Positions 41,692 to 50,571 of a DNA stretch of 64,000 nt are shown here, one piece after another. Position numbers and translations under genes: made by a program. Position 1 is the first letter of the stretch. Every line of letters starts with the position of its first letter. The notes under the pieces were generated by a model, which had not been told where the DNA came from, ran no database searches, and saw only the letters and a program-made list of their open reading frames with translations. The stretch comes from Flavobacterium profundi (lineage in GTDB: Bacteria; Bacteroidota; Bacteroidia; Flavobacteriales; Flavobacteriaceae): assembly GCF_006491645.1 (NCBI RefSeq), contig NZ_VDCZ01000007.1, forward strand, positions 153,626 to 217,625. The letters are read 5' to 3'.

Positions 41692-42801
41692 ATGAAAAAA
41701 AAATATATACTAAGCGCTATAGTGTTGTCTTTCGCTTTTTTTTCTTGTAATAAAAAAGAAACAGCCAATCAGGCTCCACCAGTCCAACCTTATAAAGTAA
41801 TTGAAGTAGGAAAGTCGAATACGACTTTATTAGCGGAATATCCCACAACTTTAGAAGGAATAGTAGATGTAGACATTCGTCCAAAAGTAGATGGATATAT
41901 TGAGAAAATATATGTAGATGAAGGACAAGAAGTAAAAAAAGGGCAATTGCTTTTTAAATTAGAAACGCAAATGGCTACACAAGATGCTGGTGCCGCTAAA
42001 GCTAGAGTAGATGCAGCTCAAGTAGAAGTAAATCGTCTTGCACCTTTAGTTGAAAGAAATATTATTAGCGATGTACAATTAGAAACCGCTAAGGCAAATT
42101 TAGCTTCTGCAAAAAGTACATATCAAAGTATTATTGCCAGAATCAATTATGCAACTATTAAAAGTCCAGTTAATGGAATCGTAGGAACTTTACCTTTCCG
42201 TTTAGGGAGTTATGTTAGTAGTCAAACGCGAGAGCCATTGACAAGAATATCGGATATTAGTTCCATTTATGCTTATTTTTCAATGAACGAAAAACAGCAA
42301 TTAGACATGATGTTACATGCTGATGGGAAAACTTTTCAAGATAAAATTGCAAAAATGCCTCCAGTGAAATTAATTTTAAGTAATGGAGATACTTATGAAG
42401 AAACTGGAAAAATTGAGACCATGAGCGGTCAAGCAAATACACAAACCGGTTCCTTTAATGTAAGAGCGAGCTTTAAAAACCCTAATAAATTATTACGCTC
42501 TGGTGGAAGTGGTTCCATCCAAATCCCTACAAGCTTAAATGAGGTGATTTTAATTCCTCAAAACGCAACTATAGAAATGCAAGACAAGCGTATTGCTCTA
42601 ATTGCTGATAAAGAGAATAAGGTAAAAGCAGTACCTATTGAAGTACGACCCGTTCCTGGAGGAAAATATTTTGTAGTAGATAGTGGATTAAATGAAAAAG
42701 ATAAAGTTTTAGTGGAAGGTGTTGGAATTGTGACCGAAGGTACTCCTATTCAACCGCAAGTAGTAACAATAGAAGAAGTGGTTAGCCCATCAAAAAAATA
42801 A
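41692..42801 (+). CDS. RND efflux periplasmic adaptor (membrane fusion protein), lipoprotein
   Basis: 369 residues. Lipobox FFSC at residues 15-18, then the lipoyl half-motifs (DVDIRPKVDGYIEKIYVDEG, QEVKKGQLLFKLE and IKSPVNGIVGTLPFRLGSYV), an alpha-hairpin between them (AAKARVDAAQVEVNRLAPLV), a beta-barrel and a membrane-proximal domain. It bridges the RND pump encoded 17 bp downstream to the outer-membrane channel. It is the AcrA/MexA type, normal in length. Confidence 0.94.
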   Translation: MKKKYILSAIVLSFAFFSCNKKETANQAPPVQPYKVIEVGKSNTTLLAEYPTTLEGIVDVDIRPKVDGYIEKIYVDEGQEVKKGQLLFKLETQMATQDAGAAKARVDAAQVEVNRLAPLVERNIISDVQLETAKANLASAKSTYQSIIARINYATIKSPVNGIVGTLPFRLGSYVSSQTREPLTRISDISSIYAYFSMNEKQQLDMMLHADGKTFQDKIAKMPPVKLILSNGDTYEETGKIETMSGQANTQTGSFNVRASFKNPNKLLRSGGSGSIQIPTSLNEVILIPQNATIEMQDKRIALIADKENKVKAVPIEVRPVPGGKYFVVDSGLNEKDKVLVEGVGIVTEGTPIQPQVVTIEEVVSPSKK

Positions 42802-42818
42802 ATACTAGTAAGTAACAT

Positions 42819-45800
42819 ATGTTTTCAAAATTTATTGACAGACCCGTATTGTCAACAGTGATTTCTATTATCATTGTTATTTTGGGAGTGCTTGGGTTAA
42901 TCTCACTTCCTGTTTCACAATACCCAGAAATAGCACCGCCTACTGTAACGGTTGCCGCAAATTATCAAGGAGCAAGTGCTGAAGTTGTAATGAATTCGGT
43001 AGTGATTCCATTGGAAGAACAAATTAATGGAGTTGAAGACATGACGTACATGACTTCTACTTCTAATAATGACGGTTCAGCAGTGATAAATATTTATTTT
43101 AAATTAGGAACAAATCCGGATTTAGCTGCTGTAAACGTACAAAATCGTGTATCAAGAGCTACTCCATTATTGCCACAAGAAGTAACGCGAGCAGGAGTTA
43201 CTACTGCGAAAAGACAAAGTGATAATATTTTGATTTTTTCACTCTATAGTGAAAATAAAGAATATGATATGACTTTTCTTCAAAACTATGCCAATATCAA
43301 TATTTTACCTAAAATCAAGCGTGTTCCAGGAGTGGGTGAAGCGGTAATCTTTGGTCAAAAAGATTATTCAATGCGTATTTGGTTAAAGCCTGATGTTATG
43401 GCTGCGTATGGCTTAGTACCTTCAGATGTAACCAGTTTATTAGCAGAACAAAACATTGAAGCAGCTCCAGGGCAATTAGGTGAAAGTGCAGATCAATCTT
43501 TTCAATATACGTTAAAATATAAAGGACGTTTACAAAGTACGAAAGAATTTGAGGAAATTATTGTACGTTCTACTGAAAACGGAGAGATTCTTAAACTGGG
43601 AGATGTAGCTAGAATTGAATTGGGTGCTGTAAATTATGCCAGTAATACGTTAACCAATGGAAATCAGTCGGTGGCTATTGCTATTGCGCAAACGGCTGGT
43701 TCCAATGCACAAGAGGTAATTGAAGGGTCTCTACAGGTATTAGATCAATCTGCTGTTAATTTTCCTAAAGGAATTAAATATACTACCTTAATTAATGCGA
43801 ATGACTTTTTAAGTGAATCCATTACCAAAGTTATTCACACTTTAATTGAAGCCTTTTTATTAGTGTTTGTAGTAGTATTTATTTTCTTGCAAGATTGGAG
43901 ATCCACACTTATTCCTGCTATTTCCGTACCAGTAGCAATTGTAGGAACCTTCTTTTTCTTGAGTATTTTTGGTTTTACCATCAATTTATTAACCTTATTT
44001 GCTTTAGTACTAGCCGTAGGAATTGTAGTGGATGATGCAATTGTAGTGGTAGAAGCGGTCCATGCCAAAATGGAAGCAGGAGAACATAATCCTAAAAAAG
44101 CAGCACACAGTGCGATGAACGAAATTAGTAGTGCGATTATTTCGATTACTTTAGTCATGTCCGCGGTATTTATTCCCGTTTCTTTTATTAATGGATCAGC
44201 AGGGGTTTTCTATAAACAATTTGGATTAACATTAGCGGTGTCTATCGTTTTATCTGCGATTAATGCGTTAACGCTTTCTCCTGCTTTATGTGCTATTTTC
44301 TTAAAACATCATGAAAAGGACGAAGAGAAAAAAGGCGTGTTAAAACGTTTTTATAGTGCTTTTAATGTCGCTTTTGACGCTACTACGGTAAAATATAAAA
44401 AGTCGGTCGAGTTTTTCATCAAACGCAAATGGTTGGCCTTTTTAGGAATAGCTCTTTTTGCAGGAATTTATGTTTTATTGTTAAATGTTACCCCAAAAGC
44501 TTTTGTACCAAGCGAAGATACAGGAGCCATACTTTCAGATGTATCACTTCCTCCAGGAACTTCATTAGAACGAACAGAAGAAGTTTTATTGCAAATTGAA
44601 AATAAAGTAAAAGACATTCCTGAAATAAAAGAAGTACTTCGGATTTCTGGACGAAGTTTAATCAGTGGTACAGGAAGCAATTACGGAATGGTAATTGTAA
44701 AATTAAAACCATGGTCTGATCGTCCTGAAAAGAATCAAGAAGTGACAGCCATTGTTCAAGACTTGTTTAAAAGAGCAGCAGCTGTAAAAGATGCAAGAGT
44801 CTTATTTTTTGCGCGCCCTACTCTAGTTGGTTTTGGTTTTACCAATGGTTTTGAGTTGCAATTGCAAGATCAAAAAGGAGGTTCTATCAAAGAATTAAGT
44901 GAAGTGAATAATTCGTTTTTAAAGGCTTTGAATGGTAGACCGGAAATTAAATATGCAGCCACTTCTTTTTCACCAAATTATCCGCAATACCGAATCGATT
45001 TGAATGTAGCGGCGATTAAAAAATCAGGTTTAGCAGTTACCGATATCTTAGGAACCATGCAAGGCTATTATGGAGGAGTATATGCATCCAACTTTAATAA
45101 ATTTGGAAAACAATATCGCGTGGTGTATCAATCGGAACCTCAATTTAGAAGTGACCCAGAATCATTGAATAAAATTATGGTTCGTAACAATAAAGGTCAA
45201 ATGGCTCCTATTTCTCAATTTTTAACCTTAGAAAAAGTTTTTGGACCCCAAGCCATCGACCGATTCAACTTGTTCACTTCGGTGAAAATTACAGGAGCAC
45301 CTAATGAAGGTTTTAGTACAGGAGATGCCATTAAAGCAGTGGAAGAAGTAGCCAGTCAAAGTTTGCCATTAGGTTACGGATATGAATTTTCAGGAATGAC
45401 AAGAGAAGAAATTAGTGCAGGAGGGCAAACCCTTTATATTTTCTTATTGTGTTTAATATTTGTTTATTTCTTGTTAGCGGCTCAATATGAAAGTTATATG
45501 TTGCCTTTTGCGGTGCTACTTTCTTTACCAGTAGGTTTGGCGGGAGCTTATGTTTTTGCTTACTTTTTTAATGTAAGTAACAATATCTATTTGCAAATTA
45601 CTTTGATTATGTTAATTGGATTATTAGCTAAGAATGCCATTCTTATAGTAGAATTTGCTGCTGAAGCGAGAAGGAAAGGCTGGAGTATTGCACAAGCTGC
45701 AGTTCAAGGAGCTGTGGCACGTTTACGACCTATATTAATGACCTCTTTCGCTTTTATTTTAGGATTGTTGCCTTTAATGTTGGCTAAAGGAGCAGGAGCT

Positions 45801-45968
45801 ATTGGTAATAATGCTATTGGAACAGGAGCTATTGGAGGCATGTTAATAGGTACCGTTTTAGGAGTGTTTATTATTCCGGTTTTATTTATCATTTTCCAAG
45901 CTTTACAAGAAAAAGTAAGTAGTAAAACTATAGAAACGACTCAAAGTGAAGAAGCTACAATTGAATAA
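42819..45968 (+). CDS. RND multidrug efflux permease (AcrB/HAE-1 family)
   Basis: 1049 residues, with 12 membrane helices and two large periplasmic loops. N-terminus FIDRPVLSTVISIIIVILGV is typical; paired Asp in helix 4 (VGIVVDDAIVVVEAVHAKME) are the proton relay; GLLAKNAILIVEFAAEARRK in the second half provides the partner Lys; the terminus GAIGGMLIGTVLGVFIIPVL is the conserved helix 12. It is a proton-driven exporter of hydrophobic and amphiphilic compounds; the substrate range cannot be read from sequence. Confidence 0.97.
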   Translation: MFSKFIDRPVLSTVISIIIVILGVLGLISLPVSQYPEIAPPTVTVAANYQGASAEVVMNSVVIPLEEQINGVEDMTYMTSTSNNDGSAVINIYFKLGTNPDLAAVNVQNRVSRATPLLPQEVTRAGVTTAKRQSDNILIFSLYSENKEYDMTFLQNYANINILPKIKRVPGVGEAVIFGQKDYSMRIWLKPDVMAAYGLVPSDVTSLLAEQNIEAAPGQLGESADQSFQYTLKYKGRLQSTKEFEEIIVRSTENGEILKLGDVARIELGAVNYASNTLTNGNQSVAIAIAQTAGSNAQEVIEGSLQVLDQSAVNFPKGIKYTTLINANDFLSESITKVIHTLIEAFLLVFVVVFIFLQDWRSTLIPAISVPVAIVGTFFFLSIFGFTINLLTLFALVLAVGIVVDDAIVVVEAVHAKMEAGEHNPKKAAHSAMNEISSAIISITLVMSAVFIPVSFINGSAGVFYKQFGLTLAVSIVLSAINALTLSPALCAIFLKHHEKDEEKKGVLKRFYSAFNVAFDATTVKYKKSVEFFIKRKWLAFLGIALFAGIYVLLLNVTPKAFVPSEDTGAILSDVSLPPGTSLERTEEVLLQIENKVKDIPEIKEVLRISGRSLISGTGSNYGMVIVKLKPWSDRPEKNQEVTAIVQDLFKRAAAVKDARVLFFARPTLVGFGFTNGFELQLQDQKGGSIKELSEVNNSFLKALNGRPEIKYAATSFSPNYPQYRIDLNVAAIKKSGLAVTDILGTMQGYYGGVYASNFNKFGKQYRVVYQSEPQFRSDPESLNKIMVRNNKGQMAPISQFLTLEKVFGPQAIDRFNLFTSVKITGAPNEGFSTGDAIKAVEEVASQSLPLGYGYEFSGMTREEISAGGQTLYIFLLCLIFVYFLLAAQYESYMLPFAVLLSLPVGLAGAYVFAYFFNVSNNIYLQITLIMLIGLLAKNAILIVEFAAEARRKGWSIAQAAVQGAVARLRPILMTSFAFILGLLPLMLAKGAGAIGNNAIGTGAIGGMLIGTVLGVFIIPVLFIIFQALQEKVSSKTIETTQSEEATIE

Positions 45969-45978
45969 GAAATTTAAA

Positions 45979-47370
45979 ATGAAAAAGCCATATATTATAA
46001 AAAGTATCCTTTTATTAGCGAGTATTTTTTTGTTACAATCTTGTTTTGTAGCCAAAAATTACGAAGCGCCTAAAGTAACAACCGATAATTTATATCGAAC
46101 AGAACTTAGTAATGATAGCACTTCGATAGCGATGCTCTCTTGGGAAGAATTATTCTCGGATGCTTTATTACAAGGATATATCAACGAAGGACTGGAGAAC
46201 AACTTAGACATGCAGATTGCACTTCAAAATATTACCGCTTCTGAAGCAATGATGAAACAAGGGAAAGCAGGTTATCTTCCTACATTAACAGCCAATGCAA
46301 CTTGGACACATCAAGAAACCTCTGAAAATAGTCAGTTTGGAAGGCTTTTTAGTAGTATTGATCAGTATGAGTTATCTGGTAAATTAAGTTGGGAAGCCGA
46401 TATTTGGGGAAAAATAAGAAGTAATAAAAGAGCTTCTTTTGCTCAATATTTACAATCACAAGCCGCAAAGCAAGCGATACAAACGCAATTGGTAGCCAAT
46501 ATCGCTTCTTTATATTATCAGTTGTTAGCTACCGATGCGCAAATACAAGTAGTTACTCAAACTATCGAAAATAGAAACACAAGTGTGGAAGTTATTCAAG
46601 CCTTAAAAAAAGCGGGAAGTGTAAACGAAGTCGCAGTACAACAAACAGAAGCTCAAAAATATGCAACTGAAATTATTTTGAAAGATTTGGAATACAATCG
46701 TAAAGTCTTAGAAAATGCATTTAACCAACTGTTAGGAAAAGCTCCAGGAGCCGTTGCTCGATCTACTTTTGAAGAGCAACAAATAGAAGCAGATGTTTCC
46801 GTTGGATTACCAGCCTATTTATTAAGTAAAAGACCTGATGTTGTAGCTGCAGAGCTCAATTTTAGGAATACTTTTGAATTAACCAATGTAGCCAGAAGTT
46901 ATTTTTACCCTTCGTTAACGGTAAATGCAACAGGTGGTTTACAAGCTTTAGAATTAAAAGATTGGTTCAATACTAAGTCTATTTTTGCGAATATAATTAC
47001 GGGTTTAACACAACCTATTTTTAATCAACGTCAAAATAAAACGCGTTTGGAAGTGGCCAAAGCCAATCAACAAAAAGCTTATTTACAATATGAAAAAGCC
47101 TTGTTGGTTGCAGGAAAAGAAGTCTCTGATGCTTTGGCTAGTTATGAAAATGAAACCGATAAATTAACGATTCGTGAAAAGCAATTAGAAGCATTAACGA
47201 ATGCAGCTACCTATTCAGATGAATTACTTCAATATGGTTTGGTTACCTATTTAGAAGTTCTAACAGCAAAAGACAATGCCTTAAATACTGAAATTAACTA
47301 TATCGACAATAAATACAAACAAATGAATGCCGTAATCTCATTATACAAAGCATTAGGCGGTGGAAACTAA
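45979..47370 (+). CDS. Outer-membrane efflux channel lipoprotein (TolC/OprM/NodT type)
   Basis: About 463 residues from ATG 45979. An ATG at 45946 opens the same frame but lies inside the pump gene and would precede the signal peptide with a charged stretch; from 45979 the lipobox LLQSC is placed properly. Two outer-membrane efflux repeats follow (e.g. LQGYINEGLENNLDMQIALQ and KRPDVVAAELNFRNTFELTN), with the long alpha-barrel helices. It completes the tripartite pump. A small hairpin terminator follows. Confidence 0.93.
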   Translation: MKKPYIIKSILLLASIFLLQSCFVAKNYEAPKVTTDNLYRTELSNDSTSIAMLSWEELFSDALLQGYINEGLENNLDMQIALQNITASEAMMKQGKAGYLPTLTANATWTHQETSENSQFGRLFSSIDQYELSGKLSWEADIWGKIRSNKRASFAQYLQSQAAKQAIQTQLVANIASLYYQLLATDAQIQVVTQTIENRNTSVEVIQALKKAGSVNEVAVQQTEAQKYATEIILKDLEYNRKVLENAFNQLLGKAPGAVARSTFEEQQIEADVSVGLPAYLLSKRPDVVAAELNFRNTFELTNVARSYFYPSLTVNATGGLQALELKDWFNTKSIFANIITGLTQPIFNQRQNKTRLEVAKANQQKAYLQYEKALLVAGKEVSDALASYENETDKLTIREKQLEALTNAATYSDELLQYGLVTYLEVLTAKDNALNTEINYIDNKYKQMNAVISLYKALGGGN

Positions 47371-47373
47371 TTA

Positions 47374-47397
47374 AAGCCCTGTGAAAGCAGGGTTTTC
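47374..47397 (+). terminator. Hairpin between the efflux channel gene and the TetR gene
   Basis: AAGCCCTG / CAGGGTTTT stem with a TGAAAG loop right after the channel stop. The T run is short, so readthrough into the TetR gene is possible. It overlaps an alternative GTG start (47381) of the next gene, arguing against that start. Confidence 0.55.
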
Positions 47398-47410
47398 AAC
47401 TTTATTTTCT

Positions 47411-47992
47411 ATGGATCGAAAAAAAGAAATCATTGAAAAAGCATTAACGCATTTTCTTAAAAATGGAAGCAAAATCATTACCATGGATGATATTGCCAAT
47501 GAATTTCGATTGTCTAAAAAAACGCTCTATTGTCTATTTGAAAATAAAGAAGCACTTATAACAGAAGCAATCGATTTATTATGGCAAAATTTTTTAGAAG
47601 AAGTGGCGGTAATCAAAAGCAAAGAAGAAAATCCGCTCTTAAAAATTATCGCTATTTATAAAGTTGGTATCGAAAACATTAGCAATATCAATCCGGTTTT
47701 TTTATTTAGTTTAAAAAAATACCATCCTGATGCTATGGATGTGTACAAACACTATAAAGTATTCATGTATGAAAATGTAGTCCGACCTTTATTAGAAGAA
47801 GCTAAAACCAAGCAATTAATTCGAAAAGATGTAGATGTCGAATTGTTTCATAATATTAATTTTGAAGATATCGATGAAAAATTATGGAAATATAAAGTGT
47901 TTGAAAGCTATTCTATACCTCAAGCAATTGAGTATTTTATCATTCTTAAATTAAAAGGAATTCTGACCAAAGAAAATTTCGATTTATTCTAA
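47411..47992 (+). CDS. TetR/AcrR-family transcriptional regulator
   Basis: 193 residues from ATG 47411. The N-terminal helix-turn-helix is clear: RKKEIIEKALTHFLKNGSKI, TMDDIANEFRLSKKTLYCLF, ENKEALI. The C-terminal ligand-binding helices are divergent, as usual. Its place at the end of the RND operon suggests a second level of control of the pump, but its operator is not visible. It converges with the minus-strand CYTH gene; the two overlap by 4 bp. Confidence 0.92.
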   Translation: MDRKKEIIEKALTHFLKNGSKIITMDDIANEFRLSKKTLYCLFENKEALITEAIDLLWQNFLEEVAVIKSKEENPLLKIIAIYKVGIENISNINPVFLFSLKKYHPDAMDVYKHYKVFMYENVVRPLLEEAKTKQLIRKDVDVELFHNINFEDIDEKLWKYKVFESYSIPQAIEYFIILKLKGILTKENFDLF

Positions 47993-48462
47993 TTTTTCCA
48001 ACTACTAAACGGATTTTTACTCAAATAACTGTTGTAATAGCGTTCATCTGTAGTTACTTCTTTTCCTAACCAATCGGGGCGCTCAAAGGTTTCATCTTCT
48101 CTTAAAAGCTCAATTTCGGCTACTACTAAACCTTGGTTTTCACCTGAAAAAACATCTACCTCAAAAACATGAACCCCTACAATAACTTCATAACGAGTTT
48201 TATCAATCATGCCTTTCTCACAAAGCGTTAATAATTGTTCAGCTTCTTCAATCGAAATTTCTTTTTCCCATTCCATTCGTGTCATGCCTGAACTTGTGCT
48301 CTTACCTTTAATCGTCACATAACCACTTGCTCCTTTTATTCGAACACGAACGGTTCGTTCCGGAACACTCGATAGATAACCTTGTACAATACGATTGTGT
48401 TTCACCGCTTCTTTTATAAAAGCATTTGAGGTCACTAAAAATTTACGTTCAATTTCAACCAT
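47989..48462 (-). CDS. CYTH domain protein (triphosphate tunnel metalloenzyme family)
   Basis: 157 residues from the ATG at 48462; an upstream in-frame ATG (48486) would add eight residues before the conserved start MVEIERKF. The ExExK motif (EIERK) is at 3-7, with alternating basic/acidic strands (ERTVRVRIKGASGYVTIKGK; EWEKEISIEEAEQLL; VVAEIELLREDETF) lining the tunnel. Bacterial members hydrolyse inorganic triphosphate or make cAMP; small stand-alone versions like this are mostly tripolyphosphatases. Activity here is not proven. Confidence 0.9.
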   Translation of the reverse strand: MVEIERKFLVTSNAFIKEAVKHNRIVQGYLSSVPERTVRVRIKGASGYVTIKGKSTSSGMTRMEWEKEISIEEAEQLLTLCEKGMIDKTRYEVIVGVHVFEVDVFSGENQGLVVAEIELLREDETFERPDWLGKEVTTDERYYNSYLSKNPFSSWKN

Positions 48463-48489
48463 AAGTATTTTTCTTTTTTGAAGCAATTT

Positions 48490-48587
48490 CCTGCTATCCG
48501 TTGCAATCTTTTATTGCTAAATAAACCAGTTGCTTTATCAATATTTGATTCGCAATAAAAGGATTTTCACTACTATCAGGGCTAGGG
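48490..48587. repeat. Imperfect inverted-repeat element upstream of dinB
   Basis: Arms AATCTTTTATTGC (48505-48517) and GCAATAAAAGGATT (48552-48565) pair with one bulge; flanking words CCTGCTATCCG and CTACTATCAGGGCTAGGG extend the symmetry loosely. No ORF. The words are of a kind I remember as dispersed intergenic repeats in Flavobacterium, which I cannot verify here. Confidence 0.5.
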
Positions 48588-48602
48588 TAATCAAATATAC
48601 TA

Positions 48603-48610
48603 TAAATTTG
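48603..48610 (+). promoter_or_regulatory. Candidate dinB -7 element
   Basis: TAAATTTG fits TAnnTTTG and ends only 4 bp before the dinB ATG (48615). If used, the mRNA would be nearly leaderless. Confidence 0.45.
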
Positions 48611-48614
48611 TAAT

Positions 48615-49730
48615 ATGGAAGAAGGAATTCAATATCGAAAAATTATTCACATAGACATGGATGCTTTTTATGCTTCTGTGGAACAAATGGATAACCCCGA
48701 TTTGAAAGGAAAACCACTAGCTGTTGGAGGAAGTGAAGTGCGTGGAGTAGTAAGTGCTGCGAGTTATGAAGCACGTAAATTTGGAGTGCGAAGCGCCATG
48801 AGTGGACTACAAGCCAAACGCAATTGTCCTGATTTAATTTTTGTAAAACCTCGATTTGATCGGTACAAAGAAATTTCTAGAAAAATTAGAAAAATATTTT
48901 TTGAATACACTGATTTGGTGGAACCGTTATCTTTGGACGAGGCTTATTTGGATGTTACTGTAAACAAAAAAAACAATCCCAGTGCTTCTTTAATCGCTCA
49001 GGAAATTAGAAAGCGCATTTTTGAAGAAGTAGGTCTTACCGCTTCTGCGGGTATTTCTATTAATAAATTTGTTGCTAAAGTAGCTTCTGATTACAACAAG
49101 CCCAACGGACAAAAAACGGTTAATCCAAAAGAAGTTGAAGCTTTTTTAGAAAAACTAGACATTAAAAAATTCTACGGAATAGGGAAAGTGACAGCAGAAA
49201 AAATGTACCAATTGGGGGTTTTTACAGGATATGATTTGAAACAAAAACCATTAGAATTCCTAGAAAAACATTTTAGTAATAGTGGATTGTATTATTATCA
49301 AATTTGTAGAGGAATTCATAACAGTCAAGTTAAACCCAATCGCACGATTAAATCGGTTGGAGCTGAACGCACTTTTTTTGAAAACCTTTCTTCAGAAGTA
49401 TTTTTAGAAGAAAAAATAATCAGTATTGCTAACGAACTAGAAAAACGCTTGCAAAAAAGTAAAATTGCAGGCAAGACCATTACGCTAAAATTAAAATATT
49501 CCGATTTTACATTGCAAACGAGAAGTAAAACATTACCCTATTATATTTCCGACAAAAGTTTATTAATTGATGTAGCCAAAGAGTTATTGTATCAAGAACG
49601 ATTAAAAGACTCGGTGCGTCTTTTGGGATTATCCTTGCATAATTTAAACAATCAAGAATCTAAAAAAGCAGAAGAGCCCAAACAAAAAAGTATATCCATA
49701 CAACTCCAATTTGATTTTAAAGGATACTAA
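48615..49730 (+). CDS. dinB: DNA polymerase IV (Y-family)
   Basis: 371 residues. Motifs: HIDMDAFYASVEQMDNPDLK (first catalytic Asp and steric-gate region), VVSAASYEARKFGVRSAMSG, PLSLDEAYLDVT (catalytic Asp-Glu), TASAGISINKFVAKVASDYN, then helix-hairpin-helix KKFYGIGKVTAEKMYQLGV and a little-finger domain. The C-terminal QLQFDF resembles a beta-clamp binding peptide. It performs error-prone translesion synthesis. I see no SOS-type operator that I can name. Confidence 0.96.
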   Translation: MEEGIQYRKIIHIDMDAFYASVEQMDNPDLKGKPLAVGGSEVRGVVSAASYEARKFGVRSAMSGLQAKRNCPDLIFVKPRFDRYKEISRKIRKIFFEYTDLVEPLSLDEAYLDVTVNKKNNPSASLIAQEIRKRIFEEVGLTASAGISINKFVAKVASDYNKPNGQKTVNPKEVEAFLEKLDIKKFYGIGKVTAEKMYQLGVFTGYDLKQKPLEFLEKHFSNSGLYYYQICRGIHNSQVKPNRTIKSVGAERTFFENLSSEVFLEEKIISIANELEKRLQKSKIAGKTITLKLKYSDFTLQTRSKTLPYYISDKSLLIDVAKELLYQERLKDSVRLLGLSLHNLNNQESKKAEEPKQKSISIQLQFDFKGY

Positions 49731-49758
49731 AAAAGCAACTCCGAGGAGTTGCTTTTTT
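49729..49758. terminator. Bidirectional terminator between dinB and the Bax-inhibitor gene
   Basis: Perfect stem AAAAAAGCAACTCC / GGAGTTGCTTTTTT with a 2-nt tip, between two convergent genes; functional in both directions. Confidence 0.88.
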
Positions 49759-49779
49759 AGATATTTCATCGGATGAATA

Positions 49780-50541
49780 TTAATCTCTACTAGATAATTT
49801 CGCTAGAAGTCTTAAAAATTCAATATATAACCATACTAAAGTAATCATTAATCCCATAGCACTAAACCATTCCATATATTTTGGATAGTTTCTTTCTGCT
49901 CCCTTTTCAATTTGATCAAAATCTAAAAATAAATTTAAAGAAGCGATTACAATTACAAAAACACTAATTCCAATACTCATTAATGAGTTGCCTCTGTGTA
50001 CGGGTTCGAAATTAATGAAAAAAGATAGAATCCAAGATAATAAATAGTAAGTAGCAATCGCAAAAGTCGCAGCAATTACGACAGATTTGAATTTTTCAGT
50101 AACTTTTACAATCTGGTATTTGTACAAAGCAAAACAAATAATAAAAGTTACAAAAGTGCAACTTACTGCTTGAATTACAATTCCTGGATATGCTGCTTCA
50201 AAAAATGCTGAAATTCCTCCAATAAATAAACCTTCAAATAAAGCATAACCTGGAGCTACCCAAGTTGAGGTTTCTGGTTTAAAAGAAGCAATTAAAACTA
50301 ATACAAAACCTACAATAGCTCCACCAATTGCAAACAACATTGGGTTATAACCATTGTAAGCTAGTAACCATGTTCCTATAGCAGAAAATAATAAGGTTGC
50401 TAATAGAATAAAACTTTTATTCATAGCACCACTAACAGTCATTGTTTCTTCATAAGAAATAACAGTTGCATCTTCAAAAGTTCTAGAAGTGTTATTAAAT
50501 GCTTTAGATCCTAAAAAAGGGTTTTTCGATTTTAAATTCAT
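49780..50541 (-). CDS. Bax inhibitor-1/YccA family membrane protein
   Basis: 253 residues from the ATG at 50541 (an upstream in-frame ATG at 50562 adds seven residues). Seven membrane helices; the family-typical segment LSWILSFFINFEPVHRGNSL and the C-terminal region MGLMITLVWLYIEFLRLLAK are visible. A conserved Asp pair (DFDQIEKGAE) matches the pH/Ca2+-sensing di-aspartyl site of the BsYetJ type. It is likely an inner-membrane calcium-leak-like protein. The next gene upstream on the minus strand is pyk. Confidence 0.9.
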   Translation of the reverse strand: MNLKSKNPFLGSKAFNNTSRTFEDATVISYEETMTVSGAMNKSFILLATLLFSAIGTWLLAYNGYNPMLFAIGGAIVGFVLVLIASFKPETSTWVAPGYALFEGLFIGGISAFFEAAYPGIVIQAVSCTFVTFIICFALYKYQIVKVTEKFKSVVIAATFAIATYYLLSWILSFFINFEPVHRGNSLMSIGISVFVIVIASLNLFLDFDQIEKGAERNYPKYMEWFSAMGLMITLVWLYIEFLRLLAKLSSRD

Positions 50542-50571
50542 ATGATTTACTATTTTTAACAAATATACACA

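Noticed and set aside
43835..45892. Minus-strand ORFs (about 60-107 aa) antisense to the RND pump gene
   Set aside because: They mirror codon bias of the well-supported permease gene and show no domain or start signal.
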